This document shows positions 34,219-45,119 of a stretch of 64,000 nucleotides of DNA, piece by piece. The stretch's first letter is position 1. Each line of letters begins with the position of its first letter. The notes below the pieces were generated by a model. That model did not search any database. It saw only the letters and a list, made by a program, of their open reading frames with translations, and was not told the DNA's origin. Made by a program: the position numbers and the translations under genes. The stretch comes from a bacterium. GTDB lineage: Bacteria > Fidelibacterota > Marinisomatia > Marinisomatales > JAHJCW01. The stretch is from the NCBI GenBank assembly GCA_028282845.1, contig JANQGY010000007.1:1-64000 (forward strand). The letters run 5' to 3'.

Positions 34219-36236
34219 CGCGCGTTTATCAACATTACCAACGTCGAACGGCTTTACTCTCCCTCTTGGTGATTTTTGCATGGGTCGGATTAGGCTATAG
34301 GCTTTTTCAAATACAAATAATTAACGGTAAGGAATACTATTCTCAAAGCCATCGGCAAGGCCAAACTAAAGAAATTTTACCTGCTGTTCGCGGTAATATT
34401 TATGATACTAATGACGTTCCGCTAACAAGAAATACTATCCATTATACAATTGCCGCTGATCCTACTAAAATCAACAATATTCAGCAAATTTCAAAAGCAA
34501 TGGCGGCGATTACCGGTAAACCGCCCAAGCATTATAACAAAAAATTAGCCCAAAATGGCAATTTTGTATATCTTGAAAGGAATCTTAAGAAACAATATGT
34601 CCAATCCATTATTGATAAAGATTTTAATGGACTAATTATCCAAAGACACTCGCGGCGTTCTTATCCTCACGATAATATTAGCGGACAATTAGTCGGTTTT
34701 ACTAATGTTGACGGTCAAGGATTGTCCGGAATTGAAAATAAATACGATAAATATCTTGCCGGTGAGAATGGCTGGATTGTTAAACGGCGCACCGGTCTTG
34801 GCGAAACAAATCTAAATAATAATTACCCAAAACAAGATCCCGCTGATGGGTCCGATATTCATTTAACAATAGATATTGAATATCAAACGATTTTACATGA
34901 TGAATTAGAAAAACAGCTTAAGAAAAGCGCCGCGCTTAGTGCAACCGGATTAATTATCAATCCGCAAACCGGTGCAATTTTAGCAATTTGCTCCGTGCCG
35001 GATTTCGACCCGAATAATCCCGGTCGCTATCCGGTTGAAAATCAGAAATTACGAGCAATTACTGATCAATTTGAACCGGGTTCAACGTACAAAATTGTCG
35101 CTGCCACAGCAGCATTAGATCAAAACTTGGTTAATCCTGATGATCAATTTAATTGTGAAAACGGTACATTTGAATTTAAAAACATCACCATATCTGACCA
35201 TGAACCCCACGATGTTCTGACATTCGCTGAAATCATCGCACAGTCAAGCAACATCGGCATCATCAAAGTTGCTTCACGGATTGGTCAGGATCAGCTTTAT
35301 CGCTATTCAAGAGAATTTGGTTTCGGTTCCTCCACTAATATTGAACTATCGGCCGAAGCCGATGGAATATTGAGAGAAGTAAACGACTGGAGCGCAATAT
35401 CCTTGGCTGAGGTGGCAATGGGACACGAGGTCGGAATCAGCGCTATTCAGCTAGCGATGGCATATTCTGCGGTTGCAAATGACGGGATTCTGCTCAAGCC
35501 CTATTTGATAACTGATATCAAAGCTATCAATAATAAAACCTTACATTCGAATAGTCCGACCGTTGTCCGAAAAGTAGCCAATAAAAATGTGATGGATACC
35601 TTAACTAATCTATTAGTGCAAGCTGTTGAAAAAGGAACCGGAACGGAAGCCTATATACCCGGATGGCAGGTAGCCGGAAAAACCGGAACAGCACAGAAAA
35701 ACATCAATGGTAGCTATTCAAATTCTAAATTTGAATCAAGTTTCGCAGGCTTTCTGCCTGCTGATAATCCACAGTTATTATGTGTGATTGTATTGGACGA
35801 GCCTAAATATGGCTACCACTGGGGCGGCGTTGGGGCAGCCCCGGTATTTAAAAAGGTTATGGAAAGAATCATTAATATTGATGATTCAATCAAGCCACCG
35901 ACCAACGGATTTTTTAATCCTGATGAAATTGATCCAATTCTTGTGGAAAAAAAATTGGAAGTTCCTGAGAAAAATATTCCAAATAAACCAATTTTATTAT
36001 CCTCTAATGTTGTCGTGGACAACGAAAAAATTGAAGGAACAAGTACCACTGAAAATGACGGTTCCAAATTGGTTATACCTGATGTTAAAGGTATGAGTTT
36101 GAAGAAAGCTATCAGAATTTTACAGCGTTCAGGATTGGAAATAGAATTCGCCGGATCAGGTCGAGTGGTTTGGCAAACACCAAATCCGGGAACACAGTAT
36201 CAAGCCGGAGCAATTTGCTCCATTGGATTGGAATAA
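34215..36236 (+). CDS. ftsI: Septal peptidoglycan transpeptidase (FtsI/PBP3, PASTA-bearing)
   Basis: This 673-residue class B penicillin-binding protein has an N-terminal membrane anchor ([18 protein letters not shown]) and a pedestal domain. In the transpeptidase domain Ser290 lies in GSTYK, with SSN in QSSNIGI and KTG at Lys489. A C-terminal PASTA repeat (about 610-673: [17 protein letters not shown]) makes it resemble SpoVD/PBP2x rather than E. coli FtsI. It cross-links septal glycan with FtsW. It follows ftsL. Confidence 0.96.
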   Translation: MTRVYQHYQRRTALLSLLVIFAWVGLGYRLFQIQIINGKEYYSQSHRQGQTKEILPAVRGNIYDTNDVPLTRNTIHYTIAADPTKINNIQQISKAMAAITGKPPKHYNKKLAQNGNFVYLERNLKKQYVQSIIDKDFNGLIIQRHSRRSYPHDNISGQLVGFTNVDGQGLSGIENKYDKYLAGENGWIVKRRTGLGETNLNNNYPKQDPADGSDIHLTIDIEYQTILHDELEKQLKKSAALSATGLIINPQTGAILAICSVPDFDPNNPGRYPVENQKLRAITDQFEPGSTYKIVAATAALDQNLVNPDDQFNCENGTFEFKNITISDHEPHDVLTFAEIIAQSSNIGIIKVASRIGQDQLYRYSREFGFGSSTNIELSAEADGILREVNDWSAISLAEVAMGHEVGISAIQLAMAYSAVANDGILLKPYLITDIKAINNKTLHSNSPTVVRKVANKNVMDTLTNLLVQAVEKGTGTEAYIPGWQVAGKTGTAQKNINGSYSNSKFESSFAGFLPADNPQLLCVIVLDEPKYGYHWGGVGAAPVFKKVMERIINIDDSIKPPTNGFFNPDEIDPILVEKKLEVPEKNIPNKPILLSSNVVVDNEKIEGTSTTENDGSKLVIPDVKGMSLKKAIRILQRSGLEIEFAGSGRVVWQTPNPGTQYQAGAICSIGLE

Positions 36237-36237
36237 C

Positions 36238-37680
36238 ATGAACTTGAATGACTTGGTGAAAAATATTATTCCTGCCAAAAATCAGATTCCGGCAGTTGAT
36301 ATTACCGGAATATCAATTGATTCCCGGACTATTCGGGAAGGCAATCTTTTTGTGGCTGTGCCGGGTACAAAACTTGATGGACATGATTATATACAAAATG
36401 CACTGCAAAAGGGTGCCAATGCCGTCGTAACGAACGGTCGCGATGTTGGGAAACTGCCGGTACCGCAAATCAAAGTTGGTAATCCAAGGCGGGTTGTGTC
36501 AAGTATCGCAGCGGAATACTATTCACATCCCTCAAAAGAATTAAATGTCATCGGAATAACCGGCACAAACGGCAAAACAACAGTCGCTTCCCTAATTTAT
36601 TCCATCTTTAGGCAAGCAGGAATAAAGACTGCTCAAATGGGAACTTTCGGCATAATTGCCGATGGTTATCAAACTAAAAGGAATTTAACAACCGCTGATG
36701 CGATCACTCTGCAAAAACAATTCAGAGAATTAGTTGAAAAAGAATTCAAGGTTGTGGTGATGGAGGTGTCCTCCCATGCTTTGGACCAACATCGTGTTGC
36801 TGATGTGGACTTCAATGTCGCTGTTTTTACCAATTTAACTCCGGAACATTTAGACTACCACAAAACCATTGATGAATATTTTCATGCCAAATCAAAATTA
36901 TTCAAGATGCTGCCGATTACCGGAACTGCCATCATTAACATTGATGATCACTATGGGCAGTTACTGGAAAATGACAGCTCCGCTCCGGCTTTAACTTATT
37001 CCCGCAGTCAAAATAGTGATATAAAATTTAATGATCTAAAAACAACCATTGATGGAATAACCGGTGAAATTCAGGTTGGTGAAAATACCTACGAAATCAA
37101 ATCTCCGTTATTAGGTAAGTTCAATACAGAAAATGTATTAGCTGCTGTCGCCGTGGCTAATGCCGCCAACATTGCTCAAGCAGCTATTGAGGATGGAATT
37201 TCAGCCTGTAAACAAGTTCACGGACGCATGGAAATGTTGAAAACCAAGCAAGGTGGTTTAGTAGTAATTGATTATGCCCATACACCTGATGCGTATGAAA
37301 AGGTACTTAGTACAGTAAATGAAATAAAGGCCAATGGATCAAAACTGACGCTTGTGTTTGGTGCCGGCGGCGATCGCGACGAATCAAAACGTCCTTTGAT
37401 GGCACAAACGGCTGAGAAATATGTTGACCGCTGTTTTATAACACCTGACAATCCGAGGTTTGAGGATGTAGATGATATCAATCATCAAATAATCAACGGT
37501 TTTAAAACGACCAATTTCACCGTATTTAAGGAGCGCGGTGATGCCGTCCGGAAAGGAGTCGCCGAATTGCGCAAGGATGATATTCTTGTCATTTTAGGCA
37601 AGGGTCGCGAGGAATATCAAGATGTGAGGGGAAAAAAAGTATTTTATTCAGATATCCAGATTATCGAGGAATATTTGTAA
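36238..37680 (+). CDS. murE: UDP-MurNAc-tripeptide synthetase MurE (meso-DAP type)
   Basis: This 480-residue Mur ligase adds the third peptide residue. Its P-loop is [24 protein letters not shown] contains DNPR, the signature of meso-diaminopimelate-adding enzymes, so the peptidoglycan should be A1gamma type. The ATG at 36238 lies directly after the ftsI stop; a TTG five codons upstream inside ftsI is less likely. It overlaps murF by one base. Confidence 0.97.
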   Translation: MNLNDLVKNIIPAKNQIPAVDITGISIDSRTIREGNLFVAVPGTKLDGHDYIQNALQKGANAVVTNGRDVGKLPVPQIKVGNPRRVVSSIAAEYYSHPSKELNVIGITGTNGKTTVASLIYSIFRQAGIKTAQMGTFGIIADGYQTKRNLTTADAITLQKQFRELVEKEFKVVVMEVSSHALDQHRVADVDFNVAVFTNLTPEHLDYHKTIDEYFHAKSKLFKMLPITGTAIINIDDHYGQLLENDSSAPALTYSRSQNSDIKFNDLKTTIDGITGEIQVGENTYEIKSPLLGKFNTENVLAAVAVANAANIAQAAIEDGISACKQVHGRMEMLKTKQGGLVVIDYAHTPDAYEKVLSTVNEIKANGSKLTLVFGAGGDRDESKRPLMAQTAEKYVDRCFITPDNPRFEDVDDINHQIINGFKTTNFTVFKERGDAVRKGVAELRKDDILVILGKGREEYQDVRGKKVFYSDIQIIEEYL

Positions 37681-39023
37681 TGCGGATTACCTTGCCAAAT
37701 CCTAAGCGATTCTCAAAAGTATTTAAAGCCGTTACGAATATCCAATTGCGTAAGCCGGTTACCGGTATCTGCACCGATAGTCGCCAATGTCTTGAAGGTG
37801 ATCTTTATATCGCCATTACCGGCAATAAAGTAGATGGGCACAAATATATTAATGCCGCGCAAAAATCAGGCGCGATCGCTGTATTACTATCTAAAAATAT
37901 TGCAAGCAATAACGGACTCCAAATTATACAAGTTGACGATGTTGTCGAAACCATCGGCCGATTAGCAAATAAGTGGCGAAAACAGTTCAACCTGCCAATA
38001 ATCGGTATTACCGGATCCAATGGGAAAACCACTACAAAGGAACTGACTAAAAATATCTTAAAAGCCAAATATCATGTTCATTTTACTAAAGGAAATTTTA
38101 ATACTGCTATCGGCTTGCCTTTAACTTTACTACTTTTAGAAGACAGCCATGAAATTTGTGTGCTTGAAATGGGAGCTAATCAAAGTGGTGACATCAAAAA
38201 GCTATGTCAAATAGCCGAACCCACCGATGGACTGATTACTAATATCGGCCCCGCACATTTGGAAGGATTTGGTTCCATAGAAAATGTGTTGACAGAAAAA
38301 AGGGAACTTTTTAGGTATTTGACTGCAGGACGAATATTTAAAAATGTTTCCGATGAATATATAAAATCAATTCCTACTCCGCCAAACACAGTTGAGTTTG
38401 GATGCGAGTCTAATTGTGATTACAGTGTTGATTACTCTCGTAATGAAGAAGGAAAAATCATATTAATAATCAATGCCAATGAGTTGAAGCTAAATTCGCA
38501 AAACTTGGTTTTTGCAAAAAACGTGTTAGCTGCTTCAGTAATCAGCCACTCGTTTGGTATTGATTGGGCTGTAATCCAAAGTAAAATTAATGAGTTCACG
38601 CCAACTTACGGACGCGGCGTAATCACCAATTATGGCGATACGACGGTAATTGACGATACCTATAACGCCAATTATACATCTACTCTTGCTGCACTTGAAA
38701 ATCTTAATCAACTACCGGCTGAATGTCGGAAAGTATTCGTATTTGGTGATATGGCTGAGTTAGGCAATTATTCAAAGGAATATCACGAAAAAGTCGGGCA
38801 AAAATGTATAGAGTTCGGTCTTGACGCAGTGTTTACGATTGGCCAAGAAACGGTTAATACCGACAAAGAACTCGACGGAATCCCGTACCACAAACATTTT
38901 AATAATCAAAATGATCTTGTTCAGGATTTATCAAATTATATAAAAAACGGGGATATCGTGTTATTTAAAGGTTCGCGAAGCATGGAAATTGAGAAAATAA
39001 TTCAGGAAGTGTTTAAGAAATAA
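37680..39023 (+). CDS. murF: UDP-MurNAc-tripeptide--D-Ala-D-Ala ligase MurF
   Basis: This 447-residue Mur ligase completes the pentapeptide. The P-loop is GITGSNGKTTTKEL, with NFNTAIGLPLTLL and the C-terminal VFGDMAELGNYS. The start shares one base with the murE stop, and its own stop shares one base with mraY (TAATG). No ddl gene for D-Ala-D-Ala was found in the cluster, so that enzyme must be elsewhere. Confidence 0.97.
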   Translation: MRITLPNPKRFSKVFKAVTNIQLRKPVTGICTDSRQCLEGDLYIAITGNKVDGHKYINAAQKSGAIAVLLSKNIASNNGLQIIQVDDVVETIGRLANKWRKQFNLPIIGITGSNGKTTTKELTKNILKAKYHVHFTKGNFNTAIGLPLTLLLLEDSHEICVLEMGANQSGDIKKLCQIAEPTDGLITNIGPAHLEGFGSIENVLTEKRELFRYLTAGRIFKNVSDEYIKSIPTPPNTVEFGCESNCDYSVDYSRNEEGKIILIINANELKLNSQNLVFAKNVLAASVISHSFGIDWAVIQSKINEFTPTYGRGVITNYGDTTVIDDTYNANYTSTLAALENLNQLPAECRKVFVFGDMAELGNYSKEYHEKVGQKCIEFGLDAVFTIGQETVNTDKELDGIPYHKHFNNQNDLVQDLSNYIKNGDIVLFKGSRSMEIEKIIQEVFKK

Positions 39024-40126
39024 TGTTATATCATTTATTATTCCCGCTTTCCGAACAATTTTCACCTCTGAATATTTTTCAATATATCACCTTTAGAGCT
39101 GTATCAGCAGCAATTTTAGCATTGATAATAAGTTTCCTCATCGGTCCATGGATTATTCGTCAATTGTCTCACCATCAAATTGGCGAAGAGATACGATCCA
39201 CGGGCCCTAAATCTCACCATACTAAAAAGGGCACGCCTACAATGGGAGGAGTCATGGTCCTCACCGCCATCCTCCTCCCGACCCTCCTCTTTGCAAAATT
39301 GGATAACGTATATATACAAATAATTATGATTGCAACAGTATGGATGGGAATTTTTGGTTTCGTTGATGATTATCTAAAAGTCATCAAAAAGAAAGCATCG
39401 GGATTGATTGCCCGTTATAAACTTGCCGGACAAATAACACTCGGAGTAATCATAAGTTTGTGGATATACTTTCGTCCGGAATTTGCCGATCTGTGGGCAT
39501 ACACTTCGATTCCATTTTTTAAAAATGCTGTCTGGTACTTAGGTTGGTTGTATCCATTTTTGATTATTTTTGTAATTACCGGATTTTCAAATGCCGTTAA
39601 TCTTACTGACGGCTTGGATGGATTAGCAGGCGGACTCTTAGCGATCGCATTTACGGCCTTTGCCGGTATCGCTTATGTAAGCGGTCGAGTTGACTTTTCA
39701 AGTTATCTGAACATTGCCTATTTACCCGGTGCCGGAGAACTAACCATTTTTGCGGCTGCTACGGTCGGCGCATGTATCGGATTTCTATGGTTTAATTCAG
39801 CGCCGGCTTCGGTGTTTATGGGTGATGTAGGCTCATTGTCAATCGGTTCCGCACTTGGCACCATGGCAGTTCTTTTAAAAAAGGAAATATTATTAGTTAT
39901 TATCGGCGGTGTATTTGTTTGGGAAGCACTCTCCGTGTTAACACAATGGGGTTATTTTGGTTATACCAAGAAAAAAACAGGACAAGGGCAAAGATTGTGG
40001 AAAATGGCACCGATCCACCACCATTTTGAATTAAGTGGATGGCCCGAAACCAAAGTTGTAACAAGATTTTGGATCATCGGGATCCTATTAGCATTGTTTT
40101 CACTAACTACCTTTAAAATCAGATGA
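39023..40126 (+). CDS. mraY: Phospho-MurNAc-pentapeptide transferase MraY
   Basis: This 367-residue inner-membrane enzyme with about ten helices makes lipid I. Conserved loops: HHTKKGTPTMGG, FVDDYLK, NAVNLTDGLDGLAGG with its aspartates, FMGDVGSL, and PIHHHFEL near the C terminus. It begins in the TAATG of murF and overlaps murD by 4 bases. Confidence 0.98.
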   Translation: MLYHLLFPLSEQFSPLNIFQYITFRAVSAAILALIISFLIGPWIIRQLSHHQIGEEIRSTGPKSHHTKKGTPTMGGVMVLTAILLPTLLFAKLDNVYIQIIMIATVWMGIFGFVDDYLKVIKKKASGLIARYKLAGQITLGVIISLWIYFRPEFADLWAYTSIPFFKNAVWYLGWLYPFLIIFVITGFSNAVNLTDGLDGLAGGLLAIAFTAFAGIAYVSGRVDFSSYLNIAYLPGAGELTIFAAATVGACIGFLWFNSAPASVFMGDVGSLSIGSALGTMAVLLKKEILLVIIGGVFVWEALSVLTQWGYFGYTKKKTGQGQRLWKMAPIHHHFELSGWPETKVVTRFWIIGILLALFSLTTFKIR

Positions 40127-41490
40127 CCAACATTGACTTAAACATTAACGATATTAAAGGATCAACAATTTCGGTGATTGGAATTGGTCGCAGCGGCATG
40201 GCTATCGCCAAATTAGCGCACCATTTAGGCGCTGATGTATTTATCAGCGATAAGTATGCGTCAAATGGCTGCCGGGACAATCTTGAATATCTGCAAAACA
40301 TTGGCGTAAAGGGTGAAATTGGCGGACACACTGCAACCGTGTATGATTCTGATCTGGTAATTATTTCACCCGGCGTTGCCGCAGATTCGGATGTGGTAAT
40401 TGAATCGCTGCGAAGTGGGATCAAAGTGATTGGCGAAATAGAATTCGGAAGTTTATTTACCGACAGTCCGATCATTGCGGTTACCGGTTCAAATGGTAAA
40501 TCCACTACTGTTAACATTTTAGCTGAAATGTGCCAAACCGACGAAATTAACGGCGTATTGGCAGGAAATGTAGGTTACGCATTTTCAGAAAAAGTTTTGG
40601 ATGAATTACAAAATCCTGATCCAAACCGAGTTTACATATTGGAAGTCTCCAGTTTTCAATTAGAGTTCATTGATACATTCCATCCTTTCGTATCAATTTT
40701 TCTAAATATTTCACCGGATCATTTAGATCGTCATAAAAATTATGAAAATTATCTATTGGCGAAATTAAGATTAGCCGAAAATCAAACTGAAAATGACTAT
40801 ATCATCTATAATGCTGATGATCCCGTATTAGAAGAAAAATTAAATGGCCTAAAATCGAATATCTTGACCTTTAGCCCGAAAACTAACAATGCAAATTTAT
40901 TCAGCGTAGAAGATTCAACAATAATTAATAAAGAGTACGCCACTCTCACAAAACTCGAGAAAGTTGGGCTGCCTGGGCGGCATAACCTATATAACCTCCT
41001 TGCTGCTGCTTCAGGCGCCCACTGCTTGGGTGTGTCAGATCAAAAAATTGCCGAAGTCATACAAACTTTTAAAGGCATACCACACCGGTTGGAAAGTATT
41101 GCAATTAAAAACGGGATTGAGTTTATTAACGATGCCAAAGCTACAAATATTGATGCGGTCAAAGTTGCGATCGAAAGTTATACTAAACCTTTAGTATTGA
41201 TTCTTGGTGGTTTGGCAAAAGGCAATGATTTCCCCGAACTACTCAATTATAAAGATAATATTAAAGAAATCGTTGCTTATGGTGAAGCAAGACAAACTAT
41301 CTCGCAGGAACTCGCCGGAAAATTCAATGTAACTACAATTGAAGCGCTAAAAGATGCTGTGTCAACAGCATATAATTTAGCCGCTGAAGGCGATATTGTA
41401 TTATTGTCCCCCGGATGTGCCAGTTTTGACCAATTTACCAACTTTGAGGACCGTGGTTTGAAATTCGCGGCGTGGGTAAGAGAATTATAA
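40123..41490 (+). CDS. murD: UDP-MurNAc-L-Ala--D-Glu ligase MurD
   Basis: This 455-residue protein adds D-glutamate. Motifs: VIGIGRSGMAIAKLA at the N-terminal nucleotide fold, ITAVTGSNGKST-type P-loop (IIAVTGSNGKSTTVNIL), NISPDHLDRHKNY and the terminal LLSPGCASFDQFTNFEDRG. The length is normal. Its start overlaps the mraY stop, and ftsW begins 2 bases after its stop. Confidence 0.97.
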   Translation: MTNIDLNINDIKGSTISVIGIGRSGMAIAKLAHHLGADVFISDKYASNGCRDNLEYLQNIGVKGEIGGHTATVYDSDLVIISPGVAADSDVVIESLRSGIKVIGEIEFGSLFTDSPIIAVTGSNGKSTTVNILAEMCQTDEINGVLAGNVGYAFSEKVLDELQNPDPNRVYILEVSSFQLEFIDTFHPFVSIFLNISPDHLDRHKNYENYLLAKLRLAENQTENDYIIYNADDPVLEEKLNGLKSNILTFSPKTNNANLFSVEDSTIINKEYATLTKLEKVGLPGRHNLYNLLAAASGAHCLGVSDQKIAEVIQTFKGIPHRLESIAIKNGIEFINDAKATNIDAVKVAIESYTKPLVLILGGLAKGNDFPELLNYKDNIKEIVAYGEARQTISQELAGKFNVTTIEALKDAVSTAYNLAAEGDIVLLSPGCASFDQFTNFEDRGLKFAAWVREL

Positions 41491-41492
41491 AT

Positions 41493-42647
41493 ATGGAACG
41501 CTTAGATATCACCAAAAGAAAATTTGACAAACCATTGCTGTGGTCTATTGTTGCTTTGGTGGTAATCGGCACTATTATGCTGTATAGCTCAAGTGTTGCT
41601 GTATCCATTTCCAAAACTAATGGCGAATCAAGCACCTATTATTTAGTCGCTCATTTAAAGCGCTTAGTGCTCAGTATCTTTGCTTTGGTAATATTCATGC
41701 ACCTTGACTACAGAAAACTAAAATCAGTATCTACACTACTAATAATTGTAGCGATCGCTTTATTGGGTTACACAAAAATTTGGTATATGCTGAACAATGT
41801 GTCTTCTCCGGGGAGATGGTTGTATTTCGGATCGTTCTCGATCCAAACGAGCGATATTGCACGTCTCGCATTGATCATATTTTTAGCTGCCTTTATGACC
41901 CAGAAAAGGCATCATCTGCAAAATTTTATAAAAGGATTTTTACCACCTGTCTTAATCATGACCGTTATCATTGGACTAATCATGTTACAGCCGGACTTTA
42001 GCACCGGTATCATGCTATGTATAATTGGTACTATGTTATTGTTTATCGGCGGAGCTCGCTTTATTCAATTGTCCGCAGCCGGAATAACAGCAGTAATCAT
42101 TACAATTCCCATGATGCTTTCAATTCCATATAGTCGTACTCGCATTACGTCATGGCTAAACGGTAACGAAGACGTAGTTAATTCCGGCTATCAAATCACA
42201 CAGTCGCTAATCAGCTTAGGCAATGGCGGCTTAATGGGTGCGGGTTTGGGCAACAGTATCGCAAAAAATCAATTTCTGCCTACCCCTCACACTGACTTCA
42301 TTTTTGCAATCATCGGTGAAGAAACAGGTTACTTTGGCGCAGGGATATTATTAACGATATTTCTTATCATCTTCCAACGCGGAGTTAAAATCGCTAAAAA
42401 TGCAAATGATTCTTTCGGAGTACTCCTGGCTTTGGGAATATCATTCAGTTTAATTCTTTATGCGTTTGTGAATGCCGCAGTCGTAACTAACATTATTCCT
42501 GTAACAGGCTTGCCGATGCCACTAATCAGCTACGGTGGTTCCAACATTTTAACCAACATGATTGCCTTGGGAATACTGCTGAACATTAGTCAATCAAAAC
42601 GTTCTGTAACTCATAAACAAGGTTGGAAACCTCACTTTGATGGATAG
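41493..42647 (+). CDS. ftsW: Septal peptidoglycan polymerase FtsW (SEDS family)
   Basis: This 384-residue SEDS glycosyltransferase with about ten helices polymerises lipid II at the septum with FtsI. Signatures: IGTIMLYSSS, LQPDFSTGIML, LPTPHTDFIFAIIGEE and PLISYGGSNILTNM. The ATG at 41493 is preferred over a GTG 7 codons upstream that overlaps murD. Its end overlaps murG by 8 bases. Confidence 0.96.
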   Translation: MERLDITKRKFDKPLLWSIVALVVIGTIMLYSSSVAVSISKTNGESSTYYLVAHLKRLVLSIFALVIFMHLDYRKLKSVSTLLIIVAIALLGYTKIWYMLNNVSSPGRWLYFGSFSIQTSDIARLALIIFLAAFMTQKRHHLQNFIKGFLPPVLIMTVIIGLIMLQPDFSTGIMLCIIGTMLLFIGGARFIQLSAAGITAVIITIPMMLSIPYSRTRITSWLNGNEDVVNSGYQITQSLISLGNGGLMGAGLGNSIAKNQFLPTPHTDFIFAIIGEETGYFGAGILLTIFLIIFQRGVKIAKNANDSFGVLLALGISFSLILYAFVNAAVVTNIIPVTGLPMPLISYGGSNILTNMIALGILLNISQSKRSVTHKQGWKPHFDG

Positions 42648-43740
42648 ACAATTATCAGTCTTAATTGCCGGCGGCGGTACGGGGGGCCATTTATATCCTG
42701 CTATCGCTATTGGCGAAACTTTGCAGACAAGTTTGCCTGAATCAAATATACATTTTGTTGGCTCCAATTTCGGTATTGAAGCACAGGTTTTACCGGTCAA
42801 AGGATTACCGCATACACTTTTGCCAATTAGAGGGTTGCAGAGGGATTTCAATATTAAAGCGCTTGGTCGCAATATTCTACTGCCCGGGAGATTACTGAAA
42901 TCAATGGTTTTGGCAAAACGCATGATTAGGCAATTGAAGCCTGATATAATTGTGGGCACAGGCGGTTATGCCAGTGCAATTCCTTTGAAAATTGCTGTCA
43001 GACAAAATATACCGATCATTCTGCAAGAACAAAACTCTTTTCCGGGGATAACTACCAAATATTTTGCCAATGATGCCAAAAAAATCTGCGTTGCCTTTGA
43101 GGATGCCAAAGTAAAACTTGGATCAAATACTGTATTAACCGGCAATCCGATCAGGGCAAGTATTATGTCAGGCGATGAAAAGAAAGGTGGTTTGTTATTT
43201 GATTTAGATCCCAATCAAAAAACTATATTCTTATTCGGCGGTAGCCAAGGCTCGGCTTATTTAAACCGAATCATGAGTGAATGCATAAAAATGATCGAAA
43301 CTGAAAAAATTCAAGTTATCTGGCAAACAGGTGAAAACCACTATGAAGACTATAGGAAATTCGAGACACCACTAATTAAAGTACGTCCTTATATAAATTA
43401 TATGGCTGAGGCTTACGCCATATCCGATTTAGTTATATCAAGAGCAGGCGCCTTAACTGTTGCCGAGATAACCGCCTGTGGAAAACCAAGTATTCTGGTG
43501 CCATTCCCCCATTCTGCTGTAGACCATCAAAAGCGCAATGCCCTATCCGTACAGGCTTCCAATGCTGCTTTAATGCTTGAAGAAAAGGATTTATCACCAC
43601 GCTTGTTATTCAGAACAATTACAGAAATTTTATATGATGATGACAAACTAAGAAAAATGTCTAAAAATGCTAAAAAGGTCGGTGTTGCCGATGCGACGGA
43701 GCAAATCGTAAATCTCATTTTAGAGGTGATCAAAACCTAA
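42640..43740 (+). CDS. murG: Lipid II synthase MurG
   Basis: This 366-residue GT-B glycosyltransferase adds GlcNAc to lipid I at the inner membrane face. The N-terminal loop is IAGGGTGGHLYPAIA. GGYASAIPLKIA, LQEQNSFPGI, LFGGSQGS and SRAGALTVAEI with PFPHSAVDHQ are all present. ATG at 42640 (MDRQLSVLIAGG) is used; a TTG one codon earlier exists. The gene is unbroken and ends in TAATG with murC. Confidence 0.97.
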   Translation: MDRQLSVLIAGGGTGGHLYPAIAIGETLQTSLPESNIHFVGSNFGIEAQVLPVKGLPHTLLPIRGLQRDFNIKALGRNILLPGRLLKSMVLAKRMIRQLKPDIIVGTGGYASAIPLKIAVRQNIPIILQEQNSFPGITTKYFANDAKKICVAFEDAKVKLGSNTVLTGNPIRASIMSGDEKKGGLLFDLDPNQKTIFLFGGSQGSAYLNRIMSECIKMIETEKIQVIWQTGENHYEDYRKFETPLIKVRPYINYMAEAYAISDLVISRAGALTVAEITACGKPSILVPFPHSAVDHQKRNALSVQASNAALMLEEKDLSPRLLFRTITEILYDDDKLRKMSKNAKKVGVADATEQIVNLILEVIKT

Positions 43741-45119
43741 TGTTCAGGAATGTCAAAAAGATCCATTTTGTAGGAATCGGCGGAATCGGGATGAGCGGAA
43801 TTGCCGAGCTACTTCTTAATCTTGATTTTGAGATCAGCGGTTCGGATCTGCATGATTCCGATATAATTCAAAATTTGGTTAAACAAGGCGCTAAGGTCAC
43901 TACCGGTAAACATCACACAAGAAATATCGCTGATTGCGAAGTATTGGTCTATTCCAGTGCTGTACAATCAGATAATCCCGAATTAATTGCTGCCAAGGAC
44001 AAAGGTATTCCGGTCATTAAGCGGGCTGAGATGCTCGCCGAATTGATTGCAGTCAAGGAAACTGCTATCGCAGTAAGCGGAACGCACGGTAAAACCTCCA
44101 CAAGCTCTATGATTGGAAGCGTTATGAATGCCGCCAAACATGATCCGACTTTGGTAGTAGGAGGCTTAGTACAAACTATTGACACCAATTCCCGCCTTGG
44201 CATGGGCGACATCATTATTGTTGAAGCAGATGAATTTGACCGTAGTTTTCTTGCCCTCAGGCCTACTATAGCAATCATTACAAATATCGAACTTGAGCAC
44301 ACTGATTGTTACGCAAACATTGAAGAATTACAAAGCGCCTTCCTGCAATTCTGCAATTCTGTCCCGTTTTACGGAGGGGTAGTGGTATGTGCAGATTCTC
44401 CTAAAATTAACGATATAATCCCTGACATTCATCGCCCTTTGACTAAATACGGACTATCACAAGATGCTGACTACCGAGCGGAAAAATTAAAATTTGACGA
44501 GCACAACACAACTTATACCGCATATCACCGCAATAAAAAATTAGGTATAATAAAATTAAATGTTCCGGGTAAACACAATGTATTGAACTCCTTAGCCGCA
44601 ATTACTCTCGGAATGGAAATGGGAATTGCATTCGAAATTATACAAAAGGGATTAATTGAATACAAAGGAGTTAGAAGAAGATTTGAGATCAAAGGTATTA
44701 TCAATGATATTATGATAATTGATGATTACGCCCACCATCCAACTGAAGTATTGGCAACCTTAAAAGCTGCCCGCAGCGGCTGGAATAAACGAATAGTTGC
44801 CGTTTTTCAACCGCATTTATATACAAGGACGCGTGATTTTTATAGTGATTTTGCCAAATCATTTTTAGAAAGTGATGTGTTGGTGGTCACAGATATTTAT
44901 CCTGCGAGAGAAAAGAAGATTGAAGGTATTGACGGAGAATTGGTCGCTAAAGCAGCTATTGATCTCGGGCATAAAAATGTCATTTATATGCCTGAATTAG
45001 AAAATATTAATGATACCTTAGATAAAATTGTCGAGTCCGGTGACATGGTGATTGGCATCGGAGCCGGTACGATTTGGCGTTATATTGAACAATATACTGA
45101 ATATTTAAGAAGTAAATGA
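43740..45119 (+). CDS. murC: UDP-MurNAc--L-alanine ligase MurC
   Basis: This 459-residue first Mur ligase has HFVGIGGIGMSGIAELL at the start, SGTHGKTSTSSM as the P-loop, VEADEFDRSFL, IDDYAHHPTEV and FQPHLYTRTRDF. It attaches L-Ala to UDP-MurNAc made by MurB, whose gene follows with a 4-base overlap. Confidence 0.97.
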   Translation: MFRNVKKIHFVGIGGIGMSGIAELLLNLDFEISGSDLHDSDIIQNLVKQGAKVTTGKHHTRNIADCEVLVYSSAVQSDNPELIAAKDKGIPVIKRAEMLAELIAVKETAIAVSGTHGKTSTSSMIGSVMNAAKHDPTLVVGGLVQTIDTNSRLGMGDIIIVEADEFDRSFLALRPTIAIITNIELEHTDCYANIEELQSAFLQFCNSVPFYGGVVVCADSPKINDIIPDIHRPLTKYGLSQDADYRAEKLKFDEHNTTYTAYHRNKKLGIIKLNVPGKHNVLNSLAAITLGMEMGIAFEIIQKGLIEYKGVRRRFEIKGIINDIMIIDDYAHHPTEVLATLKAARSGWNKRIVAVFQPHLYTRTRDFYSDFAKSFLESDVLVVTDIYPAREKKIEGIDGELVAKAAIDLGHKNVIYMPELENINDTLDKIVESGDMVIGIGAGTIWRYIEQYTEYLRSK